DNA from: Rachicladosporium sp. CCFEE 5018
Taxonomy: Eukaryota > Ascomycota > Dothideomycetes > Cladosporiales > Cladosporiaceae
Direction of reading: 5' to 3'
Length of the DNA: 64,000 bases
Assembly (NCBI GenBank): GCA_002077045.2
Contig: KZ111162.1
Span: forward strand, 515,917 to 579,916
Position 1 is the first letter of the stretch. Each line of letters begins with the position of its first letter. Shown piece by piece: positions 12,147-25,133 of this stretch. A program made the translations under genes and the position numbers. Below the pieces are notes generated by a model. The model ran no database searches and was not told the origin of the DNA. It saw only the letters and a program-made list of their open reading frames with translations.

Positions 12147-15100
12147 TCACTTCTTTCCCCCACCACTCCGTTTCCCTTTCCCCGGCACAACCCTAAACTC
12201 CCCCTTCCCCACTCCATTCCCAGCAACAGCCGCCTCTTCCTTGCCCGGCCCCTTCTTCGCAACCTCGCTCCACCCAGCCTGCCCAGCATTCGCCGGGCTG
12301 CCAGCCTTCGTGGGCGCCGTGTGGTCTACGAGTCCCTTATCAGCCAGCTTCTTGCGGCGTAGGTACTCAGTGGCGAAGTGGCGGGAGTCGATTGTGGAGC
12401 TGCTGGCATGTACCGCTTCGGTGAGGATCTGGGGTTCGAGGGGGAAGGAGAGGAGGTTCGAGACAAAGTCTTCGGCTGCGGGGGGTGTTAGTGGTGTGTG
12501 CATAGCGTAGAGGGTGAAGAGACCGGTGCTTACCTGAAATTCCCTCGTAAAGCTTCGACCTCAATTCACCCACAGCCCATTTCTTGAACTCGGCTTGAGC
12601 ATTGACGGTCGCTGGTCCATTTAGAGTCGACTGCCGAGACGGCACTGGCTTCGCAGCAACCTGAGGCACAGCACCAAGACTGGCGACCCTAGCCCCAGGC
12701 ACAGGGGCCGGCGAAGCAGGGCCTTTGGCCTTCGCACCTCCAGCGCCGATTGTAGTCCACGCGCCAGCTGGGCCAGCAGGCACAGCAGCAGGCGGTCCAG
12801 TCTTGCTAGCAAGATTGGCGTAGCTCTTGCCTCCAGCAGGTGTGGGTACGCCGCCCATGGCACTGGCAGCAGCGGTGGCCACGGCAGCAGCGACGCGCTT
12901 CTTGCGCGCCTCCTCTTCCTTCTGGATCTGCGCCATGCTCTTAGCAGAAGTCAGCGTAGGCTTTGGCTGAGCTGCCTTGGCCCACGGGGTAGCGCCTGTC
13001 GTTGGCGTAGCGGGCGACGCAGCTGGGGCGCCCCACTTTGAGCTGGAGGGCAGGCCAGGCAGTACTGGCGCAGTACTGACATTAAGCGCAGCTTGTGCCT
13101 CCATCTCGCGCTGCTGAAGTATTCGGCGCGCAGCGGCAGCAATGACCTCCTGCTCAGCAGCCTTCTTGGCTTCAGCCTCTTGGATCTCCTTCAGCGAGGG
13201 TCCCTTAGACCCCTCGGCTGGCTCCTTCGCCCACGGCGCAACAGCAATACTGGCAGTATCGGTACTGGGCGTCTCGGATCGTGACGATGACTCTAAGTGG
13301 AGCTGCTCAGCCACGCTTTGCCGGCCGGACTTCTGCGCCGCGGGTGCAGGAAGCGGCGATTGCGACGGAGCGGGCGGGAAGGCTTGGCCTGGCTCGACCT
13401 TTCCCCAGGCGTGTGGTGCAGGTGCAGGTGACTGCTTGGCTGAGACTGCCTTCTGGACTTGCTGAGTCAGGGAGAGTGGTTCCTGAGCCCGTGTTTGACC
13501 AGCAGACAAGTCGTCGTTCAATCCTTGAGGGGGCTGAATGGCTGCTTGAGTCTTGCCTCCAGCGGGCTGGAAGCGCGGCTCGATCTGACCTTGCAATGAT
13601 TGGAATTGCTGCAGACGATCACTTGATGGCGCAGTAGATGTATCGAGAGCATCAGCTCTGCTCTGCTCTTCCGCTAGCCGTGCGCGATCCTGCAGCATCT
13701 GTTGCACCTGCTGACTGTGTGGATCTTGTGACGGCTCCTGGCTTTGTTGAGGCAAGGACTGACCTGGCGCGCCGAAGTGGCCTCCTTGTGGCGCACGACT
13801 CCCGAGATTCAAACGATCCATGTTGCTGGGTAGCTCTTCTTCACGGATCTGACCCAATGCATCTACACCAGATCCGACAGCTCCCAGTCCACTTTGCGCG
13901 CCACGGAATGAATTATCGAAAAAGCCAGGCTGTTGCCCTGTAGGTGCTGCGCCGGGTGCTGATTGGAAAGCATTGGGACTTGTGATGGACCCAAAGCTGG
14001 CCTGGGAATGCAAGCTCTGAGCACTCGAGTGGTGATTGAGTTGTCCAGGCTGATTGCCGGGACCAAACCCGGAGAAGCCGCCGGGCGTATGCCCAATACG
14101 AGAGGCAATCTGCGCTTGAGCAAGATGCTCCTTCTGCCGAGCCATCAAATACTGCTCCTCTTGCTTCCTACGCTCGAGGGCGTTCTGCTGGTCAGCCGTA
14201 AGCGTCGTACCAAACGACGGGAAGCTAGATGCGAAAGGCGGCTGTGCACCAGCGCTGGACGCGGGTCCCGGTGGTATGCCAGCAGCCCATGCATTCGGCG
14301 CAGTCGATGCACCATGAGTAATACCAATCTGTGGCACTAAAAACGGCTCACGGGAATTTCCAATACGTCGGATGAGCTGAGCTAGCGGTTCGTACTCCCC
14401 ATCTTCCGCTTTCTTGACAAGGAGCTCCGGTGAGAAGAAGCCAGCCTTGTACCAGTCATGCATTTCCAAGCCAGACCATGGACCTTGGGTCTGGCCTTGC
14501 GGGTCGCGGTAGATCCAGCGCATCCGATCCGGCATTACCATCTGCCTCAGCTGTTGCGGGGCGGGAGGCTGATTCGAAGCGGAACTGCCTGGTGGCTGGG
14601 TAGACTGCAGGTGCGGTGGATCAAGACCAGTGCCAAAGTCGTCTGCGCGATCGTTCGGTCCATCCATCGACAGGCCGCCCACTTGGTGGCTCTGACTCGG
14701 GTGATCGCTGTCGCCAAACGCGCCAAACCCTCCGAGACCTCCAAATTGTGGCTGACCTAGTCTTTCAGTGCCGGGATCTCTTTCAAGGCCCTGACGTGAC
14801 TGGTCCTGTGGGTTTGGCGCGAACATGCGACTACTACCGAAGCCACCAGCGCCCAGACCTGCCAGACTGGGTGATTGTACCTCCCCGAGTGGGTTGCCGA
14901 ATGCGCCGCCACCGAACGCGTGGGGCATACCAGCAGCTTGACGACCAGGTGTCCCTAACCCGCCTTGACCTACAGGCCATGCTGAACCAGATGGCATGCC
15001 TAAGTTACCAAGGCCACCCAAGCTCGGGAACGCACGACCGGGTCCAGCACTGCCAGTCTGACTACGATCACTACCCAAAGCTTGCGATCCGATGCCGCGG

Positions 15101-16533
15101 CCGAGGTTAGGCAGACCACCAAGCCCGCCAAAACCTCCTTGCTGCGGTGCATCGTGGCTGAAGTTGCCGAGTCCAGCAAGATTGACACCACCACCGATGT
15201 CGTTGCCGTTGAATTCGCGATCGATGGGCTGCTGCTCAGGTGACTTGAAGGGATTGGTATCGGTTGGACTCATTGGCTCGTTCGTACCACCAAACCCACG
15301 CTGCAGACCGGGAGTCTGCTGAGGATTCTGCCCAAAGCCCTGGCCCAGTCCAGCACTGTCGGAAGTCATGCCAAAAGCACCGAACCCAGAGGCGTCTCGA
15401 TTGTTGGGTCTGCTGGGAGTGTCTAGCCCGCGCAGACCATAGCTCGGACCAGATGCATCTTCCTCTCCGACTTCGTCCAGAGAAGCAGGCACAGGTTCAG
15501 CACGTTCCGTGGGGCGCCAACTCTCTTTCTCATTCACCCTGGAGAGCCCTGAGATACTCTGCTTGCGATCCAGACTTCTGCCTCCAATATCCTCGTTACT
15601 CTCCTTGGACAAAAGTCCCTTGAACCTGCTCTCCTTGGCGCGCTTCTCCGTAGGCGTGCCCTGCGAGCCACTGCCGCCCATGCCAAAGTTACCAAATGAT
15701 CCCATCGGCGCAAACCCAGCGCTTTGTGGCGTATTTGACCAAGGGGAGGGCGCTGCACCGAAGCCAGCGCTCAAAGGCCCAGTAGATTGCCGCTTCATAC
15801 CACTGAACGGAGTAGTAGCTGCCTTGGAGTCACTCGCATCATCACGTGTGTCGCCCTTGTCGAATATGTCGGTGCGTCTGCGGAGTAATGAAGGTGGAGG
15901 AGATGCAGGCCGGTCTTTAGTTGCAGAGTCCGGGAAAGGGTATGAATCGCCCGTTTCCCTGCGACGTCCAGGTACGCGCGATGCACTCGGAGAAGGAAGC
16001 GCAAATCCACCGGGAGTGCTGACATTGTGCGAGATCGAGATTTTGCGTCCATTAGGTGGCTGATTCTCCTTGTTCTGGCTGGGTGGCTTCAATGGTGTGT
16101 TCACAGATGTCGTGAACAGCTCCTTCTCTGCCTCATCCATGTCTATCAGGCCAAGAGCACCAGGTGCAGCGTCTCTCTGCAGGCATGCATCAAGATTCGG
16201 AGGTGCAGTGCTTGTGTGGTCGTTGCGTCCCCATGTCGTCGCCCCGTTAGACACCTCCGTAGAACCGCCAATGTAGAGACTGCTTATATCCTCATCGCCT
16301 GCGCTCTTCTGCGCCTGATAAAGACCAAGGAGAGATGCTTTGCCATAGCGCCCTTCATACGTCGCTCCGCCATTGCGGTGTGGCGGTACATATCGAGCAG
16401 GTTGCGATTCGGAAGGCGTATTGGCTATTGAGGTTCGACGAAATGTCTGGGTGCCATTGGGTCTACGCGCGTTGTCTCCGTGGCCGTTCATGTCGTTTCC
16501 CGCCGCGGCTGAGGCGAATGTCGAAGGCGCCAT
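12147..16533 (-). CDS. GYF-domain protein (SMY2/GIGYF-like)
   Basis: There are two exons, 16533-12534 and 12475-12147, giving 1442 residues. The GYF domain is at about residues 668-725. It has MRWIYRDPQGQTQGPWSG, then MHDWYKAGFFSPELLVKK and the EYEPLAQLIRRIG end, the proline-ligand-binding fold of Smy2/GIGYF proteins. The N-terminus carries YGKASLL at residues 63-69, which fits the YxxxxL-phi eIF4E-binding consensus next to an Arg/Pro-rich ARYVPPHRNGG. Most of the remainder is Gly/Gln/Ser rich and disordered. A coiled, Ala/Lys/Glu-rich part with KEIQEAEAKKAAEQE lies in the C-terminal third. The C-terminus spliced from exon 2 contains a helical LRRKKLADKGL region. The family acts in translational repression, mRNA decay and COPII-linked traffic. 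Confidence 0.9.
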
Positions 16534-17379
16534 TTGGAGGTTCGGAGTAGAGGGGAAAAGTGTTGCGAATTGGCGAATGTCGAGTCGGGTGGAAGATGTT
16601 GGTTGAAAGTGCTATAGCAAGACAGATGCTTGCGGACTGGCTATGTTATGCTGCTGAATGATTTCGCTCGCGTGAGGATTCGTTCCGGTGTGGTTAACGT
16701 GTGGCAGAAGCTCTTCCATCGCGCCTCCAAATTAGTCCGAGGAGCAGCGGCTACAAGGAGCGGCCCGTCACGCACGCGACCTCGACTGCGTTCCTGCATG
16801 ACGCCCAAGGTCACCCTCCTTCACAAACACTTTACCTCAAGCTGAAATTATTATCGTCTCGGGAGAAGCCCAAGCGAATCTACGATGTCTGTCAGTCATG
16901 GAAAAACCCCGACAGATGTATGGATACACAACTCTGCCTGTTCCGCTCTCGTAGATGTTCACCTTCGTTTGTATTTGGCCAACATATATCAGTGAATAAG
17001 TACTGTGACCACATGGACACTCACATGTCTACGTTCTCACGAATGCAGCAGAGCAAAGCTCGACTATCACAGCTCGACTGATATCAGCAGTACCCGCCCG
17101 CACCAAATTCTGAGAAGCACAGGCAAAAATGACTGTTCAAAGTGGAAATCGCATATTGGGGTATAGCCTATAACTTCCGACCGCATGTACTTCATCCCAA
17201 ACACCACCTTGCCTCGTCGCATCCTTTGACCGGTCACCACCCATGTCTCCTCTCCTTCGTGCACAATCTCCAAGTCTATCCATGCCACATCGTTTTTCGT
17301 CAAGTAACAGTAAGGACCAAATAGCAATTTCTTTTGTAAAGCGCAAAAGCTCATGAACGAGCCGGGGTATCCTTTGTAA
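16534..17379. other. Intergenic, no gene seen
   Basis: Promoter side of the GYF gene and 3' side of the KH gene. Only short frames are present and no RNA gene was recognised. Confidence 0.5.
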
Positions 17380-20300
17380 TCATTCGTTCTTCGCGTTCGC
17401 AGGTACATCAGTGGTTGAAGCATTCTTATCGCCGTTGGTAGTGGCAACAGCCGGGGTCGTCGTCGCCGCAGTCGTGAGCGGCAACTCGGGAATAGTATCA
17501 GTTGTACTCGCACCAGCATCGCCATTGACGCTGCGCGAGCTTTCAAATTTTGGTGTCACATCGCCGCCGTTCAGGCCAGGTGTGTGCACACCGTTGCCGT
17601 TGACCATGCCGAGGCCAGGGATCAGAGGCGCAGATAGAGAAGTCGTGGAAGCATTTCCGTTCGTGCCAAAAGGAAACTTCGTTTCGAAAGCGCCCGACAG
17701 CGAGTTCGACGATGTGTTCGGACGCGATGCCGAGCCACCGAAAGAACCCCAGCCATTTCCATGAGAAGTGTGAGATGCATGACCGTTTGCAGTAAAGCCG
17801 TTAGCTTGCTGGTCGTGCTCAAGATCGATACCAGAGTCGTTCCATGGGTTGCGGTAGCCTGAGTCTCTCGACTCCATGGACACCAGAGAAGCTTTGGAGG
17901 CGTTCGAAGAGGCGTGCTTGAAGAGTGAGGAGCTTGGGGAATTGGACCCGTTACGGCGGCGGTCGAGGAAGGAGCTGAAGCTGGCCATGCTGCCAGGTTT
18001 GCGGAGCTTATTGAAGAATGAGCGATGTTCTGCTTCCGCGAAGGTGGCCCGGGTGGGCGACTCGGCGTTCATGGGCGGCTCAGCACGCTGCAGGAGCTTC
18101 GATTCAAAGTATGGCATATTATCTTCGAATGAGTCGGACTTGGGTCGCGGAATAGCGCCCTTGACATTATCAACTTCAAGCCCTCGCGAGATGAAAGGCA
18201 GCAGGAGGAAGTCAATAGCATCCTTCAATCCGCCAGCGTTGTTGCGTGTGTAGCTTAGGGTTAGCTTCACAACTGTTACTTCCTTATCGCCTTGCATTTC
18301 TCTCTTCGGCTCAGCCACCGCCACCTCTACAATGTGCTGATCTCGTAATTTCGTCGTAAGCTCATGTCGGAACTCATCAGAAGCAAGGAACTTGCTCAAC
18401 TCCTCGGTCGTAGGAAACTCGATTTCGTGGCTCTCCGGCACCATGCCCTGTAGCGTATTGTCAGCAGGTCGTTGCCACTCGGGAATGTCGTGTATACATA
18501 CCAAGAATTCATCAAGAGCCTGTGGGACCTGGTACTCAGGCCCAGAAATCGTAATGATATCACTCGCCTGCTCAGTCCCCGGGAACGTGATCTTGCAATT
18601 CCACTTCTTCTCCAGCGCCTCGATCTCGGGCATCCGTGCAATCAGCTCGCGGTGGTACAGTCGGTCCACTGGTACGGGCTCTGACACGAACTCCGCATCG
18701 ACCTTCTCGACCATGTCCATGATCTCCTGCTTTACAAGCTCAAGATTGTCAGCATTGCGGGCCGGTGTACGACAGATGACATTGTCAACCTTGATGTCAT
18801 CGTCATCTTTGCCGATGCCACCCCGATCCATGGCATTGGAGAACTTGACGAAGACCGAGTACTTCTTCATGATGCGCTGGATGTGTTGACCACCAATGCC
18901 AATTATGCGTTTGTGGTACTGATCCGGCACATGGAAGGAGATCGAAGCCGGCATTTCTAGCTCGACGAGATCCAGTCCGGCTTTCGTGGCTTCATACTGC
19001 GACCCTCGAACATCGATGTAGAAGTTGTATTCATTGAAGCCGTCGAACACGATCTGCACATTGCTCTGGCTCATGATCTTGTTGATCTTTCCATTCTTCT
19101 TGCCACTAACAAACTCCTTGTGTTCGTTGGCTAGCTCGACCTTGACGCGCAGGGTTGATTGTGCTCTTTGCAGAAAAGGTAAACTGTTGATGATCGACAT
19201 CGCCGCCTTGACTGAATCATCGCTACCATTAATATGAAAATTCAGGTTCTCGAAGGTGATCTCGGCACCAGAGTTGATGCAGATGTCTGGCAACATCGCT
19301 CGTATGTCCGAAGGCGTAGGCTGCCGTTGCGAAGGATCGGGATGCGTCACCCACCACGATGCAGCGTAGAATTGCCCAGCTAAGCTCATGATCTCGCGGA
19401 CGGTCCTCTCCACGTTCAAGATGTCGGTGGCTTGCACACGCAGAACGCCACTCGTGTTGCCAAGAGGAGGTAGCAGAACGTACGAGCCGTTCGCTTCGAT
19501 GATCTTACGGATCTTGTCCAGTCGCTCGAGCAAGATGTAGTCCACTTTGCTCATCGTGACGTGAACATCCTTGACGAATGTCTTGGTGGTCATGACGAGG
19601 TCGTGAAGTCTCTTCTTGGCTTGCAGGATGCTATCCATGCTGTCACCCGTGATGATAATCTCGTCTCGTCCGCGAAGAGGTAGTGATCCCGGCGCAGTGT
19701 AGGAGAAGACCGATGGAAACAGCGGAGGAAAATAGATGGCCGTGCTCGTCGTGGACTCGATATGCTTGATGTTCCTCCTATTGCGACCAGATATCAAGCT
19801 GTGTAACGACAGCTCCAGACGGACGGTGTCCACTTGTCGCTGCAAGAGCTGATCGATCATGATGAGCAGTCGGGTCTTGGCGTTCTCGAGGCTCTCCATG
19901 TCACCGTAGATCTGTATTCGCAGGCGATTGTCCATGCTTGTCTCCGACACTCCGTTGAAGCTCGCGGATTCCGAGTCCTTCCGCCGTGCCTTGGCCTCCA
20001 GTAGAAATATGTCCGCCTTGGTTTTGTTCGCTATGTCGTCCATATGTGCCATAATATCTGCTCTTGCACCCTCCTGGCCCTTTGGGTAGATATGCTCGCG
20101 CTCGATATCGATGGTGGCGGTTTGCTACAGGCTGTTAGTTTTCTCCTTCCTTTCCCGCTATTCTCCTGCGAGCGTCCTCCACGTACCAGAGTGATAGGCG
20201 TCTCATTCAAGATCTTTTGTCTCATCTTGTGTACAAGCTCCGCATCTCCAGATACGCAGACATTAGTGACGAGCGCCGTAAGCGGACCTCTCTGCATTCC

Positions 20301-20639
20301 TGGCACAGGCTTCGGCTTTGATGAAGTGACAGTCGCGTGGATCTTTTCATCGCTGCCCTCTGTCATCTGCCGGCACAATACCCGCAGATTCTCTACGTTC
20401 CGAGCGTGTATGGGCAGCGCATGATTCGGTGTCTCCTCCGCGGTACCGTCTGGGTGCGTCCACTTCTGGAAAGCTCCGATGCTACTATACAGCACATCGT
20501 CCTTCTCTGGACCCGCGATATTCGAGCTAAAGGGTACGTTGAAGGAGAGATTGACCAGATGACCCGGTTGTCCAGGGTTGAGAGGATCCGAAGCTGCAAC
20601 ACCCGGTATTGGTCGCTTTAGCGGAGGCGTTGCCGACAT
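17380..20639 (-). CDS. Multi-KH-domain RNA-binding protein
   Basis: There are two exons, 20639-20187 and 20124-17380, joined phase 0 (gtacgt...gtag), giving 1065 residues from ATG 20639. The frame is open further upstream with another Met near 20735, so the start could be earlier. Several KH-type repeats with GxxG-like loops are visible: LISGRNRRNIKHIESTTST, VSGKKNGKINKIMSQS and the best one, HKRIIGIGGQHIQRIMKK. More degenerate copies lie between them. The C-terminal ~300 residues are Ser/Asn/Gly rich and disordered (RRRNGSNSPSSS, many Thr near the end). It resembles fungal multi-KH proteins of the Bicaudal-C/YLL032C type and is expected to bind mRNA in the cytoplasm. Its targets are unknown. 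Confidence 0.85.
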
Positions 20640-21505
20640 CTCGTGTTGTTGGGGTCGCGAGCCGAACCCAATAGACGACGGTATCTTGTCCCAGCCATGT
20701 CTCGCCTGGCCGGTAAAGTTCTGGATTTTATGCATGAGTGAACGTGTGTTAGCACAGGCCGATGCTGTGCTGGCCGGAGAGAAAGCAGGTAGGAAAGAAG
20801 AATAAGCCCAGGCAAGAAGAGTGTAAGAACAGAATTCCAAGCCGCGCAGAACACCGTGTTAGCAAGCACACTTGTACATGGAAATGACCTGGGTATCGTT
20901 AGTGTGCTCGAGTCCAAGGTGTTGCCGGTCATAATGTTGGTCAGACGTCGAAGTGAACGCGTCACGTGCCATCAGCGGCGATACGATGCTCCGGGTCCAG
21001 ACGTTGTTCAAACTCACCTTGTTTCGCCCTCCTCTGTCAGCAGCTGGTCAGTTTCCTGTGCTCTTGTGATGATAATCCATGATGTCGAAGATCTAGACCT
21101 AGCGTCACTGAAAGATAGCTCGTCGATCACCTTGCTTTCTGATGTTGCCTTCGGCTGCTGCACGACCAAGGTGTGGCAAGATCAAGAACTAATACTTCTC
21201 CATCCACTGCGCTTGTCCCTCGGAGCCATAGACCTGCAGCAAGCGACGGTCTCTCTCTATCCGTAGCAGTAGTATTGATCTACACTTGCGCAGCGTATAC
21301 TATAGCAGCGCAAGAACGTTAAGATGACCCTGGACAAAGGGTGGCACAGCTGACTTATCCTGCACTGGCACGACTGGTTACAGCGTATGAGGGACTTCAA
21401 CGTAGTCCTATTTGGCACTACAGTACTACAGTGCTAGTAACACGAGCCCAGAACGGGACTACCATCTTCATCAAGTTTTATCGTACATCCTCCAAAGTAC
21501 ACCCC
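20640..21505. other. Intergenic, no gene seen
   Basis: 5' flank of the KH gene and 3' flank of the Gln/Pro-rich gene. An ATG-containing extension of the KH frame exists up to about 20735. The remainder has no supported gene. Confidence 0.5.
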
Positions 21506-24500
21506 TTATCTGAACTGGCTACCTTGAATCATATCCTGCTGCACAAGCTCCCTCCCATATTCATCTACGTATCTCACAGGTGCGGGCGGCTGCATTGCAT
21601 AGCTCGGCGCGCGCTGCTGCTGCTGCTGCTGCTGCTGCTGATGCTGCTGATGCTGATACACGGGTACACCATACTCGCTCCCTGGCATGATGCTGGCTGC
21701 TCTTGATGGAGGCTGCATATCTTGGCGTGCGTACTGGACCGGCGCGACGCTAGCTTGACGAGGCATGTACTGGGTTGCAGCTGTGGGCTCGTAGGCTTCT
21801 GGTCGAACGCTGTAGGCCCGCGTAGGTGCAGCGTATACTGGAGACGTGTGCTGAGGTGGCGGCGCAGGTTGCGGTGTAGGGATTTGCTGGTATTGGTCCT
21901 CTCTGTAGACTTGGCGGACTGGCGGAGGTGGTGCCATGGTTTCGTACTGCGGCATGCTCTGGTAGACTGGCGACGTAGGAGCGGCAGCGTATTGCGGAGG
22001 CTGAGCGTTGTGTTCTCGCACGCGATAGCCATTAGTGTCCATGTACTCGACAGGAGCCTCGGGCTGATACTGCCGCCTAAGCGGCTGCGGAGGTGGTGCC
22101 ACGCGCTGATCATCCGATTCGTAGTAGACCTGTTGTTTTAACTGCGGTGGCGGCATCGTCGACATCCTGCTTTGTGTTCGCTCGTAGTATGGCTCCGGTT
22201 CAGACTGATACACTAGCTGAGAAGCGAGCGGAACCACCGGCTCAGCGGCGTAGAACTGACGCCCATACTGATCAACGACAATCTGTCGAGGTCGTGCCGC
22301 AGGAGGCGCCATGAAAGCTGGGCTACTCTCACGATAGCTTTGCGCACGAACGGCTTGCGATGGTGCTTGATACGAGTCAACTGGCGGTTGCTCGATGTAC
22401 CTCGCAGGCGTTGCAGGTGGCGCCATCGAAGGCTGTCGAATGTCCATGTGCCCTTGGCTGTCAGCATGATATGGTGCGACAGGAGAGTAGACGTTTCTTA
22501 ATGGCGAGACTGGTGGTCGCTGAGTGTGGTGCAAAGAGGCAACCCGACGCAGATCTTGTGTATCGCGCTGCACTGTGCGATAGCCTCCTGATGATACTGC
22601 TCGATACTCTACAGGCTGTGGTGGCTGTGGAGCATAGCCATACGGAGCAGGCGGAGCGTACGCATACTGATCGCGTGGGACATACTGTCGAGGAGAGTCA
22701 AGATCAATCTCAATCGGCTGCTGCGCATTGCTCAGGCGGCCAGTATACTCTGGAGGTACAGGCACGTCGCTGATGCCGGGCGGTGAGATGGGCTCCGGTT
22801 TGATGTATGGCTCTCGATTTGCAGGCATCTGGGTGTTGGGAGATGGTGGTGACTGAGCACGATACCTTTCCTGGCGCTTCCTCGCCGTGTTATTGTTCTG
22901 CTGCTCGTTGGTCCGCTTGCGTTTCTTGCCCTTCGGCTCGGCTGGAGCCTGTTTGTTGAGACGGGCGCTCTTCCGTTTGCCGATCGGTGCCGGTCCGTTG
23001 CGTGTAGCTGGAGGTGAGGTCGAGGATGCGCGGGATTGTATGGGATACCCACGTCGTGTGGTCTGCTTGTGCACGATCTCAGGACGGCCATTGACAAGCT
23101 CGAGCTCAACATTAGGCCCTTTCTGAACGGCCAGAGGCGAGACACGATTCGGTTGTGGTGCGGCGATATGGGTGAGGTGGCTTCGGTAGGTAGGCGCTTC
23201 CTGGTAGTGGAGAGCTGGATGCACTCCGTTGNNNNNNNNNNNNNNNNNNNNNNNNNNNNNNNNNNNNNNNNNNNNNNNNNNNNNNNNNNNNNNNNNNNNN
23301 NNNNNNNNNNNNNNNNNNNNNNNNNNNNNNNCGGCTGCTGCGCATTGCTCAGGCGGCCAGTATACTCTGGAGGTACAGGCACGTCGCTGATGCCGGGCGG
23401 TGAGATGGGCTCCGGTTTGATGTATGGCTCTCGATTTGCAGGCATCTGGGTGTTGGGAGATGGTGGTGACTGAGCACGATACCTTTCCTGGCGCTTCCTC
23501 GCCGTGTTATTGTTCTGCTGCTCGTTGGTCCGCTTGCGTTTCTTGCCCTTCGGCTCGGCTGGAGCCTGTTTGTTGAGACGGGCGCTCTTCCGTTTGCCGA
23601 TCGGTGCCGGTCCGTTGCGTGTAGCTGGAGGTGAGGTCGAGGATGCGCGGGATTGTATGGGATACCCACGTCGTGTGGTCTGCTTGTGCACGATCTCAGG
23701 ACGGCCATTGACAAGCTCGAGCTCAACATTAGGCCCTTTCTGAACGGCCAGAGGCGAGACACGATTCGGTTGTGGTGCGGCGATATGGGTGAGGTGGCTT
23801 CGGTAGGTAGGCGCTTCCTGGTAGTGGAGAGCTGGATGCACTCCGTTGGATGCCTGGCTTCCATTCGCCACTGCTTGTGCAATCTCACCCGGCTCATAGT
23901 CCGATTCCTCCTCTTCGCCATCCTCAAGCATATTCACACTTGCCTTGCGAACGCCGCGCGCGCCATTCTGAACAGTCGGCTCTGGTGGAGAGTACTCTTC
24001 GTCCTCATCATCCGCCTCATCAATACCGTTGACCTCTTGTGCACGAGACGGGGCGCGACTCGACGCAGGAGAAGTGTCCACACTGTTACTCGCCAGCGGC
24101 TTGGATGGTACCACAACCTTACCATGTGTCCCAGCTGCAGTCTTTGAAGCAGACGCGACTACTTGGAGTGGCTCGAAGTCGGCCATGAAGGAACCTATGT
24201 GAAGATCAGAACCCTTAGCTGAGGGGACATCGGGTGACCATTCACTTTCAACCAGACTAGAGTAGTAGTCATTTTCGTCGAATGAGCTCACAACACTTGC
24301 CACCTCAATGGCCGGCTTTGACTCTGTAGCAGAGACGTGTGGAAAGCGTTCTTGCGCAGCTGCAAGGAGAGCATCGACATCCAGGCGTCCGCTTGCACCG
24401 TCATGTACTGCCTGCGTGGTATTGTCACTCTGCGTCGCGAGATCCTTTTCAATGCGCTGACGCTTGAGGCGACTCTCCGCCTTTACAAGGCTGTCTGACT

Positions 24501-24888
24501 TCTCAAGAAAGATGGGGTCAAGTGCAGAAGACGCAGTCTTTGCATTGAATGAGTCCACCACTTTCGTACCCGCTGCCGAACCCAAGCCAGGCAAATCAGC
24601 TTGCACACTGTCGGAAGGCAATGCGGTGTTAGTCTGCACACTGCCATCGCTTTGTACTCGCGGCGCGACGCGCTCAGGTTCGTCCTCATAGCTGAATACT
24701 CCATCAAAATCTCGTAGTGAAGTCTTCAGGCGCTCTACCGCACCGGCGGGTAAGACGATCTTCGCGTGACTTCCAGCGACAACAGCATCGCGGACGGCGA
24801 AGAGCTGCTGATAGAACGCGTCTGCGCTGCTACCATCAGCGTCATCACTCGCGCGGTCCTGTGCAGCTGTGCCAGCGAGAGTCGCCAT
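21506..24888 (-). CDS. Gln/Pro-rich probable nuclear protein, split by an assembly gap with duplicated sequence
   Basis: The gene starts at ATG 24888 and stops at 21506, but a 100-N gap (23232-23331) lies inside it. The 517 bp left of the gap (22715-23231) are repeated right of it (23332-23848). Treating these as one stretch keeps the frame and gives about 921 residues. The N-terminal region is acidic/Ser rich with a DAFYQQLFAVRDAVVAGSH helix. Next comes a strongly acidic stretch (DEADDEDEEYSPPEP), then basic patches KRKSARLNK and KGKKRKR that look like a bipartite nuclear signal. The C-terminal half is Tyr/Gln/Pro rich with a pure Gln run. I do not recognise the family. The composition suggests a chromatin or transcription-related protein (inference). 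It shares a short divergent promoter with the nucleotidase. Confidence 0.7.
21612..21656 (-). repeat. CTG trinucleotide repeat encoding polyglutamine
   Basis: A nearly pure CTG run, with two ATG-containing interruptions, encodes about ten consecutive Gln preceded by His/Gln near the C-terminus of the Gln/Pro-rich protein. It is a candidate length-polymorphic microsatellite. Confidence 0.9.
22715..23848. repeat. 517-bp direct repeat flanking the first gap
   Basis: 22715-23231 and 23332-23848 read identically (offset 617), separated only by the gap. The copy in unit B (35725-36241) differs at several bases, for example TTG versus TTA near 35900 and a C/T near 35824. The left contig therefore matches unit A rather than unit B. 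The simplest reading is an unmerged contig overlap, not biological duplication. Confidence 0.9.
23232..23331. other. Assembly gap 1 (100 N)
   Basis: Exactly 100 unknown bases, the conventional placeholder for a gap of unknown length. It lies within the Gln/Pro-rich gene. Confidence 0.99.
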
Positions 24889-25133
24889 GGCAGACGCGCT
24901 TGTCGATGCACTCGGCAGAAGTGGTAGTAGTGAGCAGGGAGTTTCGAGACTTGATGCACAGAATCACTAGCGTGACGTACGACCGGCTCTAGCCGCCTGC
25001 CGTCGCTTGTGCATGATGCATCGAATGCGATTGACTCAGACAATGATTAAATCTCCATGGACGCCTCGTTTTCATAACACCCTAACGAGCGCTGTAGCTG
25101 GAGGTGAAGTGCAGGTAAATCGTTCGAGGCGCG
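24889..25133. promoter_or_regulatory. Divergent promoter, Gln/Pro gene / nucleotidase (unit A)
   Basis: 245 bp between divergent ATGs. It is the same length as its counterpart in unit B (37282-37526), with scattered substitutions. Confidence 0.5.

Noticed and set aside
22732..24888. Single protein reading through the Ns of gap 1
   Set aside because: The gap contains duplicated flanks; after the Ns the translation is in a shifted frame and is meaningless.
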